This document shows positions 40,401-51,551 of a stretch of DNA of 64,000 nt, one piece after another (the stretch's first letter is position 1; each line of letters begins with the position of its first letter). The notes under the pieces were generated by a model, which did not search any database, was not told the origin of the DNA, and was given only the letters and a program-made list of their open reading frames with translations. Where the stretch lies: the NCBI GenBank assembly GCA_902590245.1, contig CACIWG010000005.1:19966-83965 (forward strand). The letters run 5' to 3'. The translations under genes were made by a program, and so were the position numbers. The DNA comes from an uncultured SAR116 cluster alpha proteobacterium. GTDB taxonomy: Bacteria; Pseudomonadota; Alphaproteobacteria; Puniceispirillales; Marisalimonadaceae.

Positions 40401-40820
40401 TTAACTTACACCAGTTTTTTTCAACCATGATTTTACATCAAAATTTGGACATGTCTTTTTAGTATTACTAAAACTTGAGTGACCTAATATTTCTGCGTCA
40501 GGATATTTTTTTTTCCATTTTATAATTAATTTTTTAAGAGATAAAAATTGATTTTTAGTAAATTTGTCTTTGCCAATCAAACAAATCCCAAGACTATTGT
40601 CATTATTACCATAAACATGTGCCCCTATCCAAAACTCTGGTCTTCCATGTTCTATAACTCCATTTCTTTTAATAACTCTGTGATATCCAATACCATCCCA
40701 TCCAAAACTTAAATGTAGTTTGTGTATGTCAAAAGCATTACGTAATTTAAATTTATCATCTGAACAATGAATAACAATATATTTTACTTGCATAATTAGA
40801 TTATCTTTCATAAGGATCAT
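40401..40820 (-). CDS. N-acetylmuramoyl-L-alanine amidase (Amidase_2, T7-lysozyme/AmpD-like)
   Basis: YIVIHCSD, GWDGIGYHRVIKRNG, ILGHSSFSNTKKTCPNFD zinc ligands; no signal peptide. Confidence 0.9.
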   Translation of the reverse strand: MILMKDNLIMQVKYIVIHCSDDKFKLRNAFDIHKLHLSFGWDGIGYHRVIKRNGVIEHGRPEFWIGAHVYGNNDNSLGICLIGKDKFTKNQFLSLKKLIIKWKKKYPDAEILGHSSFSNTKKTCPNFDVKSWLKKTGVS

Positions 40821-42198
40821 CTAATCTAATTATGTCATCTTCTCCAAAATAAGTACCTAATTGTATTTCAATAATAATTAATTCTTTACTAGATTTATTA
40901 TTAATTCGATGAATTGCTTTGCGAGGAATATCAATTGAGTTTCCTTTTTTCAATTTATATTCTTTTTTGTTCAGTGTTATGGTTGCGGTTCCTTCTAGAA
41001 CAAACCAATGCTCACTTCTAAATTTATGAAACTGTAAAGAAATACTACTTTTAGGTGAAATAGTAAGCTTTTTAATTTTATAAAAACTAGTTTCAAGAAT
41101 ATTTTCAAATTTACCCCACGGTCTTAATTCAAAGTTATTTTCAAGGGCTTCAAAAATTTTATTTTTTATTAATTTTTCAACAACAGTCTTTACTTTTGAA
41201 GTTTTATTTCTTTTTGATATTAATAGTGCATCATTTGTATCAACTATAATTGTATCTTTAATTCCAACAGTTGAAATTACACGTCCACTAGATTTTATAA
41301 AATTATTTTGTGAATCTATTTGAATAATCTTATTATTCGAATAATTTTTAACTAATTGATTTGATAAGGTGTCCCAATCTCCTAAATCACTCCAATCAAC
41401 TTTAAGAGGAGCACAAAAAACATTGTTCGCTTTCTCAATCACAGAATAATCAATAGATGCTGAAGGAATTTGTTTGAAGTCTTTTGATTTAAAATAAATA
41501 TTCTTTTTATCTTTTGAGTATCTCATTTTTTCTATCGCAATATCACAATATTTAGAAATATTTGGTACAAATTTATTTATAGATTTAATGATAGTTTTAG
41601 ATTTACACATAAAAATACCTGCATTCCAGAGATAGCCTTTTTTAATAAATTGTTCAGCTGTTTTGCTATTTGGTTTTTCTTTAAAATTGGATACTTTTTT
41701 TAAAAAAATTTGATTATTATTTGAGTCTGATGAAACATCAATATAACCATATCCTGTATGAGGTGATTTAGGTTCAACTCCAAAAACTATTAATTGATCA
41801 TACTTTTTTTCTTTGTAAGACTTGGTGACTATTTTTGAAAATAGTTGTTCTTCCTGAATAAAATGATCTGAAGGCATTATTAAAAGCTCATCGTTGGGTT
41901 TTGATAATTTTGCAGATAGGTAAATTGCAGCAGTTGTATTTTTTGACGAGGGCTCATTAATGCACATGGCATTGACCGAACATTTTTTTAAAGAATTGGC
42001 AACATAAAATCTATATTCTTCATTAGTAACAATAATTGGTTGGATACAATTTTTTAAAAATTTTATTCTTGATAATGTTAATTCAAATAAAGTTTTGTTA
42101 TTTAATAAACTAATAAATTGCTTTGGAAGTTTTTTTCTGCTTTCAGGCCACAATCTCTGACCACTTCCACCACAAAGGATAATTGGTTTAATAGACAT
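40801..42198 (-). CDS. manC: Mannose-1-phosphate guanylyltransferase/mannose-6-phosphate isomerase
   Basis: PIILCGGSGQRLWPESRKKLPKQFI, MPSDHFI, C-terminal cupin HKFRSEHWFVLEGTATITL. Confidence 0.95.
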   Translation of the reverse strand: MSIKPIILCGGSGQRLWPESRKKLPKQFISLLNNKTLFELTLSRIKFLKNCIQPIIVTNEEYRFYVANSLKKCSVNAMCINEPSSKNTTAAIYLSAKLSKPNDELLIMPSDHFIQEEQLFSKIVTKSYKEKKYDQLIVFGVEPKSPHTGYGYIDVSSDSNNNQIFLKKVSNFKEKPNSKTAEQFIKKGYLWNAGIFMCKSKTIIKSINKFVPNISKYCDIAIEKMRYSKDKKNIYFKSKDFKQIPSASIDYSVIEKANNVFCAPLKVDWSDLGDWDTLSNQLVKNYSNNKIIQIDSQNNFIKSSGRVISTVGIKDTIIVDTNDALLISKRNKTSKVKTVVEKLIKNKIFEALENNFELRPWGKFENILETSFYKIKKLTISPKSSISLQFHKFRSEHWFVLEGTATITLNKKEYKLKKGNSIDIPRKAIHRINNKSSKELIIIEIQLGTYFGEDDIIRLDDPYER

Positions 42199-42200
42199 AA

Positions 42201-43250
42201 CTACTCCTCTACTTTTTCTATTTCCCAGAATACATTAAATGGTGGTCTAAAAATTTTAATATTTAAATTTTTAATTGTGAGAAAGTTTTCAAATTTAATT
42301 GGAGAGCTATTTTTTCTAAGTTTAATTTTTTGAGTATTAAAGGGTAATTCATAATGAATAGCACCATTTCTACTCACAAAATTTTCTAAACTATTGAGCA
42401 TACCATTATCATCAAAAAGTTGAGTTAATGTTTCAATAGAATTTATTGTGTTAAAAATCCCAGCGCACCCACACGCATTCTCTTTTTCTTGAACGTCATG
42501 TGGCGCTGAATCTGTACCCAAAAAAAATTTTTGATTTTCATTAAAGGCTGCCGTTAGGAGTGCTTTTCTATCCTCTTCTTTTTTTAATATAGGAAGACAA
42601 TAATAGTGAGGTTTAATTTTATGTTCTAACATATCTGTTCTATTTAAAATTAAATGATGTGGAGTAATCGATGCTTTTAAATTACTTGATGACTCATTTA
42701 CAAAATTTACAGCAAACTTTGTAGTAATATGTTCTAAAGTAATTTTAAGATTTGGGAAGTTTTTGCATATAGGTGTTAAGTGATCTTCTATAAACACTTT
42801 TTCTCTATTAAAAACATCTATTTCTTTTTTGTTAACTTCACCGTGTATCAATAAAGGAATTTTATACTCACTCATTTTTTCAAAAATTTTAAACATATTT
42901 GATATTTTACTTACACCTTTTGAAGAATTGGTAGTTGCGCCCAGTGGATATAATTTTGCTGCAAAAATAATTTTTTCTTTAAAAGCATTAACTAATTCAT
43001 TAATAGACATTTCATCGTTTAAATAAAAAGTAATTAATGGGTTAAAAAAAGGGTTATTAGTTGAGTATTTTAAAATTTTCTTTTTATATAATGAAGCTAT
43101 TTTAGAATTTGTTATAGGTTCAATAAGATTTGGCATTACAATAGCTCTGTTAAAAACTTTACTTGTTTCAGGTACTAATTTTTCGAGTAAAGGACTTTCT
43201 CTAAAATGTACATGCCAATCATCTGGTTTTAAAATTTCTAAAGAATTCAT
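42201..43250 (-). CDS. pyrC: Dihydroorotase
   Basis: DDWHVHFRE, LYPLGATTNS, IHGEVN, LGTDSAPHDVQEKENACGCAGIF. Confidence 0.95.
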   Translation of the reverse strand: MNSLEILKPDDWHVHFRESPLLEKLVPETSKVFNRAIVMPNLIEPITNSKIASLYKKKILKYSTNNPFFNPLITFYLNDEMSINELVNAFKEKIIFAAKLYPLGATTNSSKGVSKISNMFKIFEKMSEYKIPLLIHGEVNKKEIDVFNREKVFIEDHLTPICKNFPNLKITLEHITTKFAVNFVNESSSNLKASITPHHLILNRTDMLEHKIKPHYYCLPILKKEEDRKALLTAAFNENQKFFLGTDSAPHDVQEKENACGCAGIFNTINSIETLTQLFDDNGMLNSLENFVSRNGAIHYELPFNTQKIKLRKNSSPIKFENFLTIKNLNIKIFRPPFNVFWEIEKVEE

Positions 43251-43319
43251 AACATTTGAATTTTGATTTTGACAATTTTATAGTATTCTATTTTTATTAA
43301 TTGTTAAACAAATTTAAAA

Positions 43320-43919
43320 ATGAAATTATCTATAATATCAACAAGCCAACAAAAAAACTCTCAATCAAAAAGAGTATCTAAAATTTTTAAAAATCTAATT
43401 TTAGATATTGATGATAAGATTGAATGTTTTAATTTAGATATGTTTGAAAACAAAATACCATTGTGGACATCTGAAAAAAATGAAGATTTGAGTTTTTGGA
43501 AAGATCGCTTAGATAAAATTTCATCTAATTTGAATTCATCAGATGGTTTTATATTTGTTGTGCCAGAATATGGTGGGATGGCTTCTCCAAGTGCAAAAAA
43601 CTTCTTCATAATTTTTAATAGTGGTGAATTATTTCACAAACCTGGCCTCATTGTATCAATTAGTAGTGGTAATGGTGGTGCTTATCCAATTTCTGAATTA
43701 AGATCAAGTTCTTATAAAAACACTCATGTTTTATGGATACCCGAGAATATAATTATAAGGAATGTAAATCAATTTTTACCTGGAAAACATGGAGACCTTA
43801 TACCTGGATGGATGGATGATAGAATAAAATACTCTCTAAAATTATTAATTAAATATTCTGAATATTTAAAGCCAATTCAAAAATATATTAATAGAAAGGA
43901 TTTTGCTAATGGCATGTAA
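43320..43919 (+). CDS. NADPH-dependent FMN reductase-like flavoprotein
   Basis: [37 protein letters not shown]. Confidence 0.85.
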   Translation: MKLSIISTSQQKNSQSKRVSKIFKNLILDIDDKIECFNLDMFENKIPLWTSEKNEDLSFWKDRLDKISSNLNSSDGFIFVVPEYGGMASPSAKNFFIIFNSGELFHKPGLIVSISSGNGGAYPISELRSSSYKNTHVLWIPENIIIRNVNQFLPGKHGDLIPGWMDDRIKYSLKLLIKYSEYLKPIQKYINRKDFANGM

Positions 43920-44196
43920 AATTACAACTGAAGAGGTTTTGTTACAACTGAATTCGTGGTCAATTGAAAATAGCAAAAGAGATGCCATAACTAAAGAGTT
44001 TAAATTTTCAAATTTTAAAAGAGCTTTTTCATTTATGACATCTATAGCTCTGAAAGCAGAAGAAATTGGGCATCATCCTGAATGGTTCAACGTGTATAAT
44101 AAAGTTGTAATTACTTTAACTACTCACGATGTGCAAGGTTTGAGTGATAAAGATATAATATTAGGTCAATTCATAGATAATGAATATGAAAAATAG
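43909..44196 (+). CDS. phhB: 4a-hydroxytetrahydrobiopterin dehydratase (pterin carbinolamine dehydratase)
   Basis: [32 protein letters not shown]; start likely ATGGCATGTAAA. Confidence 0.93.
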   Translation: MACKITTEEVLLQLNSWSIENSKRDAITKEFKFSNFKRAFSFMTSIALKAEEIGHHPEWFNVYNKVVITLTTHDVQGLSDKDIILGQFIDNEYEK

Positions 44197-46144
44197 TGAG
44201 TTAGAAACAAACAAATTGCTTTGGAAACCCAATTCTGAAAAAATTAAAAAAACTTCTATTAATAAATTTATTCAACATATAAATTCAATTTATAAAATTA
44301 AAATTGAAAACTTTACATCTTTACATAAGTGGTCTGTTGAAAATAGAAGTGATTTTTGGAATGAAATTTGGGATTTTTATAAAATCATAGGCGATAAAGG
44401 AAATAAACCCTATCTTGACCCAGAAAATAATTTGCCAGGTACAAAATTTTTTCCCAGAGGTAAGTTAAATTATGCTGAAAATATGCTTAAGAAAAATAAT
44501 AATGATCCAGCTATTATCTTTTGGTCAGAAGATAAAATTAAAAATAGAATTAGTTGGATTGAATTAAGAAATCAAGTATCAGCTGTAGCAAATTATTTGA
44601 AGAAAAAAGGTGTTAAAGTTGGAGATCGTGTTGCGGCTTATCTACCAAATATGCCCGAAACTATTATAGTTATGTTAGCAACAGCATCTATAGGCGCTAT
44701 TTTTTCATCAGCATCTCCTGATTTTGGAGTAGAGGGTGTCTTGGATAGGTTTGGACAAATAGAACCAAAAATTTTAGTAACAACAGATGGATATAATTTT
44801 AATGGGAGAGAGATTAATATTGTTGAAAAAGTAAATGATGTTGTTCAATCTATACAAAGTTTAGAAGAGACTGTTTTAGTTCCTTTAATAAATTCAAATG
44901 AAATCAGTAATATTAAAAATTCTATACTTTATAAGGATTTGCTTAAAGAATATGAGTCAAAAATATTAGAATTTGAAAAGTTGCCACTTAATCACCCACT
45001 TTATATTATGTTTTCTAGCGGAACGACAGGCAAACCAAAATGCATCGTTCATTCTGCAGGAGGAGTTTTATTAAAGCATCTGGTTGAGGTTGGTCTTCAT
45101 TCAAATGCGATGGATAATAAAAGATTTTTTTATTTTACAACTTGTGGTTGGATGATGTGGAATTGGTTAGTTTCTTCTTTAATGCTAAATTCTACAGTAT
45201 GTTTATATGACGGATCACCATTTTATCCAAACTCTGATATATTATGGGAATATGCTGAGAAAGAAAAATTTAGTTTTTTTGGAACATCTGCAAAATATAT
45301 TGATGCATTGTCAAAATTTAAGAATAAAATATGTGAAAAATTTTTGCTAGAAAATTTAGAAGCAATTGGTTCCACCGGCTCTCCTTTAGTTCATGAATCT
45401 TTTGATTATGTATATAATAATATTAAAAAAGATGTTCATCTAGCTAGTATCTCGGGTGGCACTGATATAGTTGGATGTTTTGTTGGAGGCAATCCAATTT
45501 CATCTGTTTACAGGGGTGAAATACAAGGACCAATTTTAGGTATGGATGTCCATGTTTTTGATGAAGATGGAAATTCTATAGTTAAAAGACAAGGAGAATT
45601 AGTTTGCATTAAAAGTTTTCCAACTATGCCAATTAAATTTTGGAAAGATAATGGGGAAAAATATCATCAAGCATATTTTAATAAATATGACAATATCTGG
45701 AATCATGGAGATTATATTCTTAAGACTGAAAATAATGGTTTTATAATTTATGGGAGATCAGATGCAACTTTAAATCCAGGTGGTGTTCGAATAGGTACAG
45801 CAGAAATCTATAGGCAAGTTGAAAAAATTGATGATGTTTTAGAAAGTTTGGTTATTGGTCAAATTTGGAAAAATGATACAAGATTAATCTTATTCGTTGT
45901 TTTAAAGGAAAACTTAATTTTAAATAGTAATTTGATAAAAACTATAAAAAATCAATTGAGAAAAGGAGCGTCACCTAGACATGTGCCGTCAATGATTATT
46001 CAAACTCCTGAAATACCAAAAACAAAATCTGGAAAAATTGTTGAGTTAGCTGTAAGGGATTTAGTAAATGGCAAAGAAATTAAAAATATATCTGCTTTAG
46101 CTAATCCTGAAAGCTTAGATTTTTATAAAAATTTGAAAATCTAA
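44180..46144 (+). CDS. Acetoacetyl-CoA synthetase
   Basis: 654 aa; [41 protein letters not shown]. Confidence 0.95.
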   Translation: MNMKNSELETNKLLWKPNSEKIKKTSINKFIQHINSIYKIKIENFTSLHKWSVENRSDFWNEIWDFYKIIGDKGNKPYLDPENNLPGTKFFPRGKLNYAENMLKKNNNDPAIIFWSEDKIKNRISWIELRNQVSAVANYLKKKGVKVGDRVAAYLPNMPETIIVMLATASIGAIFSSASPDFGVEGVLDRFGQIEPKILVTTDGYNFNGREINIVEKVNDVVQSIQSLEETVLVPLINSNEISNIKNSILYKDLLKEYESKILEFEKLPLNHPLYIMFSSGTTGKPKCIVHSAGGVLLKHLVEVGLHSNAMDNKRFFYFTTCGWMMWNWLVSSLMLNSTVCLYDGSPFYPNSDILWEYAEKEKFSFFGTSAKYIDALSKFKNKICEKFLLENLEAIGSTGSPLVHESFDYVYNNIKKDVHLASISGGTDIVGCFVGGNPISSVYRGEIQGPILGMDVHVFDEDGNSIVKRQGELVCIKSFPTMPIKFWKDNGEKYHQAYFNKYDNIWNHGDYILKTENNGFIIYGRSDATLNPGGVRIGTAEIYRQVEKIDDVLESLVIGQIWKNDTRLILFVVLKENLILNSNLIKTIKNQLRKGASPRHVPSMIIQTPEIPKTKSGKIVELAVRDLVNGKEIKNISALANPESLDFYKNLKI

Positions 46145-47374
46145 TTATGCGTTTGCAAGATTCGTTTTAGGATTGTAATTAAAGGATTTTTCTTTAATAA
46201 ATATATGAAATAAAAATGCTACAATTCCGAGAATAACACTTATCCACCAAGCATTGTCATAACTTCCATAAAGATCAAATATTTTTCCACCAGACCAAGC
46301 TCCAAATAAACCTCCTATTTGGTGGGAAATAAAAACAATTCCTCCAAGAGTTGCCAAGTATTTAGGGCCCATAAATGTAAAAACTACACCATTAGTTAAA
46401 GGTACGGTTGCTAACCATAATAGGCCTATAGATGCTCCAAATAGTAAAGCTAATATAGGCGATGGAGGTAGTATAATAAATAAAGTGATAACTATTGCCC
46501 TACCTAAATAAATGTATGCTAGAGAGTTTTTCTTTAAAACTCGATCACCTAGCCAGCCAAAAAACAACGTCCCAATAATATTGAATAAACCTATAATTGC
46601 AAGTGACCAACCCGCTATATCAATCGAAAGACCTTTAGAAATTAAATCATTTGGAAGATGAAGGCCTATAAAAGTCACATGAAAACCACATGTAAAAAAA
46701 CCTAAAATCAGCAATATGTAGTTTCTATTGGAAAAAGAGAATTTTATTACATCTTGAAAATCAAATGTTAAATCTTGAGTTTCTTTTTCTTTAACAGTGG
46801 TATTTGTTTTGAGTAAAGGTATGAGGACGAACAAAGATGCTGTGATTAACGAAAGAAAGATAATGGTGGTTTGCCATCCAAAAGTTTTGATTGAAAATAA
46901 GGTGGGTGCAATAAATATAAATTGACCAAAAGAAGCAGACGCAGCAGAAATGCCCATTGCCATTGATTTTTTTTCGGGAGGCGCTGTTTTACCAATAATC
47001 GCAACAATTGTTGACATTCCTCCAGCACCTAGGCCTATACCAGTCATAAAACCAAAGTTAAATATTATAAAATCGCTAGATGGGTTACTTAAAATATAAA
47101 CACCTAAAGCGTAACAAAATATACCAAAAGCTAATGCTTTCTGAGGACCAAACCGATCAATGATCATTCCAAGTAAGAAGGCACTTATACCCCATATTAT
47201 AGCTTGAATACTCATTCCTAAAGAAAATGGTTCTGCTCCAGAATTGTTAAAAAGGCTTATTGGTTCTAAAAATAATCCGAAACAATTTCTAACTCCCATT
47301 ATTACACACACAATAATTGAGCATATAATCAATGTTAACTTCCAATTTATTTCATTTTGTTTCATTTTAATCAC
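46145..47374 (-). CDS. MFS transporter
   Basis: 409 aa, twelve [28 protein letters not shown]. Confidence 0.9.
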   Translation of the reverse strand: MIKMKQNEINWKLTLIICSIIVCVIMGVRNCFGLFLEPISLFNNSGAEPFSLGMSIQAIIWGISAFLLGMIIDRFGPQKALAFGIFCYALGVYILSNPSSDFIIFNFGFMTGIGLGAGGMSTIVAIIGKTAPPEKKSMAMGISAASASFGQFIFIAPTLFSIKTFGWQTTIIFLSLITASLFVLIPLLKTNTTVKEKETQDLTFDFQDVIKFSFSNRNYILLILGFFTCGFHVTFIGLHLPNDLISKGLSIDIAGWSLAIIGLFNIIGTLFFGWLGDRVLKKNSLAYIYLGRAIVITLFIILPPSPILALLFGASIGLLWLATVPLTNGVVFTFMGPKYLATLGGIVFISHQIGGLFGAWSGGKIFDLYGSYDNAWWISVILGIVAFLFHIFIKEKSFNYNPKTNLANA

Positions 47375-47828
47375 GTCCTCTATATGGGCTAAAGTTTAAT
47401 TCAGGAACTAAACAGCCTTTCGGTATATTTTTTGTTTGCCAAAAAATATCAATTGGTATTCCTCCACGAGGGTACCATATACCTGCTATTCTTAACCAAT
47501 TTGGTTTTAATAAGTTATTTAGATCTTTCCCGATTGAAATAGTGCAGTCCTCATGAAAAGCGCCATGATTTCTATATCCAGTCAAATATAATTTTAATGA
47601 TTTACTTTCTACAATGAATTTATTTGGAATATAGTCAATAATTATTTTTGCAAAATCAGGTTGAGAAGTAACAGGGCAAATTGATGTAAATTCTGGGCAT
47701 GTGAATCGAATGCAATATTTAGTATTTAAATGTGGGTTGGGATGCTTATCTAAAATAATATTATCAGGATTTGATAATAGATCATTTTGTTTTCCTAAAT
47801 ATTTAAATTTTTTTTTGTTATATTTCAT
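47367..47828 (-). CDS. queF: NADPH-dependent 7-cyano-7-deazaguanine reductase
   Basis: [43 protein letters not shown]. Confidence 0.95.
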   Translation of the reverse strand: MKYNKKKFKYLGKQNDLLSNPDNIILDKHPNPHLNTKYCIRFTCPEFTSICPVTSQPDFAKIIIDYIPNKFIVESKSLKLYLTGYRNHGAFHEDCTISIGKDLNNLLKPNWLRIAGIWYPRGGIPIDIFWQTKNIPKGCLVPELNFSPYRGRD

Positions 47829-47829
47829 A

Positions 47830-48756
47830 TTATATAAAAAGGCTTGATATGTTATCTTCTAAATTTTTGTATATCTCTTTTTTCCAAGATTTAATATCAT
47901 TACAATTATTTGCGCAAATTGGAAAGCATAAACCTCTTGATGAATTAATAATACCCGAATTAAATTTGTTTTTATTTTTTTCATCTGGAAGTAGTCCAAG
48001 TTTAGCATCATCTATAGACCCTCCTTGTTTACCATATCCAGGTATTAAAAAAGGAGCATGAAGAAGTTTTTTTCTAATAAGTTTTAGTTCTGTCGGGTAT
48101 GTGGCTCCAGTTACTATTCCGATGGAAGATAAATTATTCTTTCCAACATTTTTATTAATTATAGGATTTAATTTATCTATTAAAATTTCATATATTTTTT
48201 TATTTCCTATGGTTATTTGTTCTTGTAAATCTTTAGCACCAGGGTTGCTTGTATGTACTAAAATAAATAATCCAAATTTTGGAATATATTTTTCAAAAGC
48301 ATATAAAGTTTCAATTCCTAGCCAAGGATTTATTGTAATAGCATCACATGGATAAGGTGATGATTTAGAAAAAAAAGCATTTGCGTAGCCATTATTTGTC
48401 GAGCCAATATCACCTCTTTTACAATCAATAATACAAATGATATTTTTTCCCTTTATTAAATGACACAACCTTGAAAGTAATTTAAAACCCTCCGGGCCTA
48501 GTTGCTCAAAAAAAGCAATTTGTAATTTTATTACAGGCACTAAATCAGCTATAGTTTCGATTAGTTTTATACAGAAATTTTCTACTATTTTAATATTATT
48601 TTTAGAGTAAATAGTATGAGTAATCTTAATTTTCTTTTGAAATACTTTAGGTATTAAATCTAAATGAGGATCTATCCCTAAACATAAGAAATTTTCTTTT
48701 CTTCGGATAGTTTCAAATAACCTATCGCCAAAATGGTTTCTATTTATACTAGGCAA
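47830..48756 (-). CDS. pyrF: Orotidine 5'-phosphate decarboxylase (type 2)
   Basis: [51 protein letters not shown]. Confidence 0.93.
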   Translation of the reverse strand: MPSINRNHFGDRLFETIRRKENFLCLGIDPHLDLIPKVFQKKIKITHTIYSKNNIKIVENFCIKLIETIADLVPVIKLQIAFFEQLGPEGFKLLSRLCHLIKGKNIICIIDCKRGDIGSTNNGYANAFFSKSSPYPCDAITINPWLGIETLYAFEKYIPKFGLFILVHTSNPGAKDLQEQITIGNKKIYEILIDKLNPIINKNVGKNNLSSIGIVTGATYPTELKLIRKKLLHAPFLIPGYGKQGGSIDDAKLGLLPDEKNKNKFNSGIINSSRGLCFPICANNCNDIKSWKKEIYKNLEDNISSLFI

Positions 48757-48765
48757 TCTATTTAT

Positions 48766-49065
48766 TTATTTTTTGTTAAATTCATTCATTTGATCTTGAG
48801 AAGCTTCTTTCTGAAATTTATCTTTCCAATTGTCATAGGACATTCCATAAACTTTTTCTCTTGAAGTTTCGTAATCAATTTCAAGACCTTCGTCTTTAGC
48901 CGCTTCAGAATACCATTTTGAAAGACAGTTTCTACAAAATCCAGACAGATTCATTAAGTCAATATTTTGTACATCTGTTCTATTTTGCAAATGAATTATT
49001 AATTTTTCAAAAACTTTCGATTGTATGTTTATTAGTTTTTGATCTGAAGTAGTTTTGTATTTCAT
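48766..49065 (-). CDS. DUF1244 family protein
   Basis: NLSGFCRNCLSKWYSEAAKDEG...YGMSYDNWKDKFQ. Confidence 0.85.
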   Translation of the reverse strand: MKYKTTSDQKLINIQSKVFEKLIIHLQNRTDVQNIDLMNLSGFCRNCLSKWYSEAAKDEGLEIDYETSREKVYGMSYDNWKDKFQKEASQDQMNEFNKK

Positions 49066-49140
49066 AACTTTCCTATTATTTTGGTTTAATGTATTGTAAT
49101 ATCATACTAACAATTTTTAGATCAACATTAAAAAACTATT

Positions 49141-49563
49141 ATGAAATTTAAAAATTCTACAAATTCTGATCGTTTTTTTCAAATTCGTAATGCAAGAAAT
49201 ACTGAAATTGCTGAGGACTACACAGAAATGATTGCAGAGTTAATCAATGAAAATGGAGAAGCAAGAGTAGTTGATCTGGCTAAAAATTTTGGTGTTACAA
49301 GCCCAACAGTTAATAGTGTTATTAGAAGATTAGTAAGAGATGGTTATGTTGAAAGTAAACCTTACAGGTCAATTTTTTTAACAGAAAAAGGTAAAGCACT
49401 TGCTAAGTATTGTAAAAAAAGACATGATATTGTTTACAACTTTCTTATCTCTATCGGTGTTGACATTGAAACCGCCAAAATGGATGCCGAAGGTATTGAG
49501 CATCACGTAAGCGCAGAAACTTTAAATATTTTTGAAAATTATAGTAAATTAAATAAAGATTAA
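49141..49563 (+). CDS. DtxR/MntR-family metal-dependent transcriptional regulator
   Basis: EMIAELINENGEARVVDLAKNFGVTSPTVNSVIRRLVRDGYV, DAEGIEHHVS. Confidence 0.9.
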   Translation: MKFKNSTNSDRFFQIRNARNTEIAEDYTEMIAELINENGEARVVDLAKNFGVTSPTVNSVIRRLVRDGYVESKPYRSIFLTEKGKALAKYCKKRHDIVYNFLISIGVDIETAKMDAEGIEHHVSAETLNIFENYSKLNKD

Positions 49564-51042
49564 TTACTTTATGTTTGCTCTAATAATATAATAACTTCTC
49601 ACAGAATTTTCTGTTTCTTTGAAAATTGTTTTACCTAAAGTTTCAAATTTATCAAAATATTTTATATATTGTCTATCTATACCATCTAAATTACTTATTA
49701 TAAGGACAATGTCATTCTTTTTTAAAGAATGATTTTTAAAGTTATAATTATATTCGTAATGATTTATTGGATTTTTTCTTGAGGTAAAATAGTATCTTTT
49801 AATTTCTTTGTTTTCAAAAAGTTTAAGTTGATAAGAAAATTTTGTTATTTCATTTCGCCTTGAAAATATTAAAGCACTTGGTTTTTCAGAATCTAAATAT
49901 AATTTAATTGTTTTACTTTGCTCAGAATAGCCTTTTAGCTTTCTTAATGGATCACTTTTTAAATCAATAGGGTTTAAGTTCCCAGTAATAAATATTTTTA
50001 TTAAAAGGACGAATATTCCAATATTTATAATTAAATTTAATTTAATTCCTACCAAAATAATTTTGTTTTTTTGGTTATACATAAAACTCCCAATTAAAAT
50101 TATTATCCCAGGAAATGCTGTTGCAGCCCAGTTAGCATTAGACGTTTTTAGAAAAGCTTGAATTATAATTAAAATTAAAATGGGTAATGAAAAACAAATT
50201 AATAAAAACTCATTCTTATTATGTGATTTAAATTTTGTTATCTTGAATAGATAGGCAATTAAAATGAATGGACCACAAATTACTAATTGTGAACCAATAA
50301 ATTTCATTGGTTCTAAATAATTTAAAGAGACTGTATCTAAATTAGCATTGTATGCTGTATGACTAAAAGTAGAGAGATCATTCACATAATTCCAATAGAG
50401 ATTTGGGGCACACACAAGTAAAAAAACACAAATTGTTAGAATAAATTTAAATACATTCTTTTTAAATCTTTCATTTAAGATGATTAAACAAATTAAAATT
50501 ATAATAAAATATAAAGCGGCATATTTTGTTAAGAAAGCTAATCCGATCGATATTCCAAGTAAAATTGGCCAAATAATTTTATTACTTTCTAGTGTTTTAA
50601 GAAGAGTGAATAAACTTAAACACCAAAATAGTAATAAAGGTGTATCAGTTGATATAATAAGACTTCCAAAACTAGTTAAAGGCAATGTTGCCCATATTAA
50701 TGTAATAAAGTTTGCGACTTTAACATTATAAACACTTTTGGAAATAAGCCATATCACAACTGCTATCAAAAGATGAATAATAGGGGATGAAAGTCTTATA
50801 GACCATTCTGCAATTCCAAAAAAATAAGTTGTAGAAGCTATTAACCAAGCAATAAAAGGTGGTTTAGAGAAATACCCAAAATCCAAATTATTTGACCAAT
50901 CCCAATATTGTGCTTCATCAACTGAAAGACTTAGTGGAGAATAAAAAATAGATAATACTTTGATTACAAATACAGTAAGTAACAACAAAAATGTCTTTTG
51001 AACGTTTAATTCAAAAATATTTTTTTTTCTAAAATAAATCAA
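49564..51042 (-). CDS. GT-C/ArnT-like (GT39/83) membrane glycosyltransferase
   Basis: SLSVDEAQYWDWSNNLDFGYFSKPPFIAWLI; polytopic. Confidence 0.9.
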   Translation of the reverse strand: MIYFRKKNIFELNVQKTFLLLLTVFVIKVLSIFYSPLSLSVDEAQYWDWSNNLDFGYFSKPPFIAWLIASTTYFFGIAEWSIRLSSPIIHLLIAVVIWLISKSVYNVKVANFITLIWATLPLTSFGSLIISTDTPLLLFWCLSLFTLLKTLESNKIIWPILLGISIGLAFLTKYAALYFIIILICLIILNERFKKNVFKFILTICVFLLVCAPNLYWNYVNDLSTFSHTAYNANLDTVSLNYLEPMKFIGSQLVICGPFILIAYLFKITKFKSHNKNEFLLICFSLPILILIIIQAFLKTSNANWAATAFPGIIILIGSFMYNQKNKIILVGIKLNLIINIGIFVLLIKIFITGNLNPIDLKSDPLRKLKGYSEQSKTIKLYLDSEKPSALIFSRRNEITKFSYQLKLFENKEIKRYYFTSRKNPINHYEYNYNFKNHSLKKNDIVLIISNLDGIDRQYIKYFDKFETLGKTIFKETENSVRSYYIIRANIK

Positions 51043-51133
51043 AATTATTCAACATCTTTAATTAATATGAAGTTATTGATTTTTAAATTAACGTAATTAC
51101 TTCATAATAGTATTAACAATTAAAGGTCTGATT

Positions 51134-51538
51134 TTGAGTGAAGTAGATGAAATAATCAAGGATTTTGAGTTTTTGGACTCTTGGGAAGATAAATATCAAA
51201 TGATAATTGACATGGGTAAATCTCTCCCAGAATTAGATGATATGTACATGAATGACAATTATAGATTAAAAGGATGTCAATCCACGGTTTATTTTGTTTC
51301 TAAGCTAAATAAAGATAAAACTCTTTCATTTAAAGCAAACAGCGATGCTTTCATTGTTAAAGGTTTAATAGTTTTAATATTAAAAGTTTTTAATAATAAG
51401 AGTCCATCAGATATATTGACTACAGATCTTGATTTTTTAAAAACAATTGGTTTAGATCAACACTTATCTGTAACTAGAAAAAATGGACTATCTTCAATGA
51501 TAGATAGAATAAAATTAGAAGCTAAAAAAAATAATTAA
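51134..51538 (+). CDS. sufE: SufE-like cysteine desulfuration protein
   Basis: DSWEDKYQMIIDMGKSLPELDD, RLKGCQSTVYFVSKL. Confidence 0.93.
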   Translation: MSEVDEIIKDFEFLDSWEDKYQMIIDMGKSLPELDDMYMNDNYRLKGCQSTVYFVSKLNKDKTLSFKANSDAFIVKGLIVLILKVFNNKSPSDILTTDLDFLKTIGLDQHLSVTRKNGLSSMIDRIKLEAKKNN

Positions 51539-51551
51539 TTGAGGTAATAAT

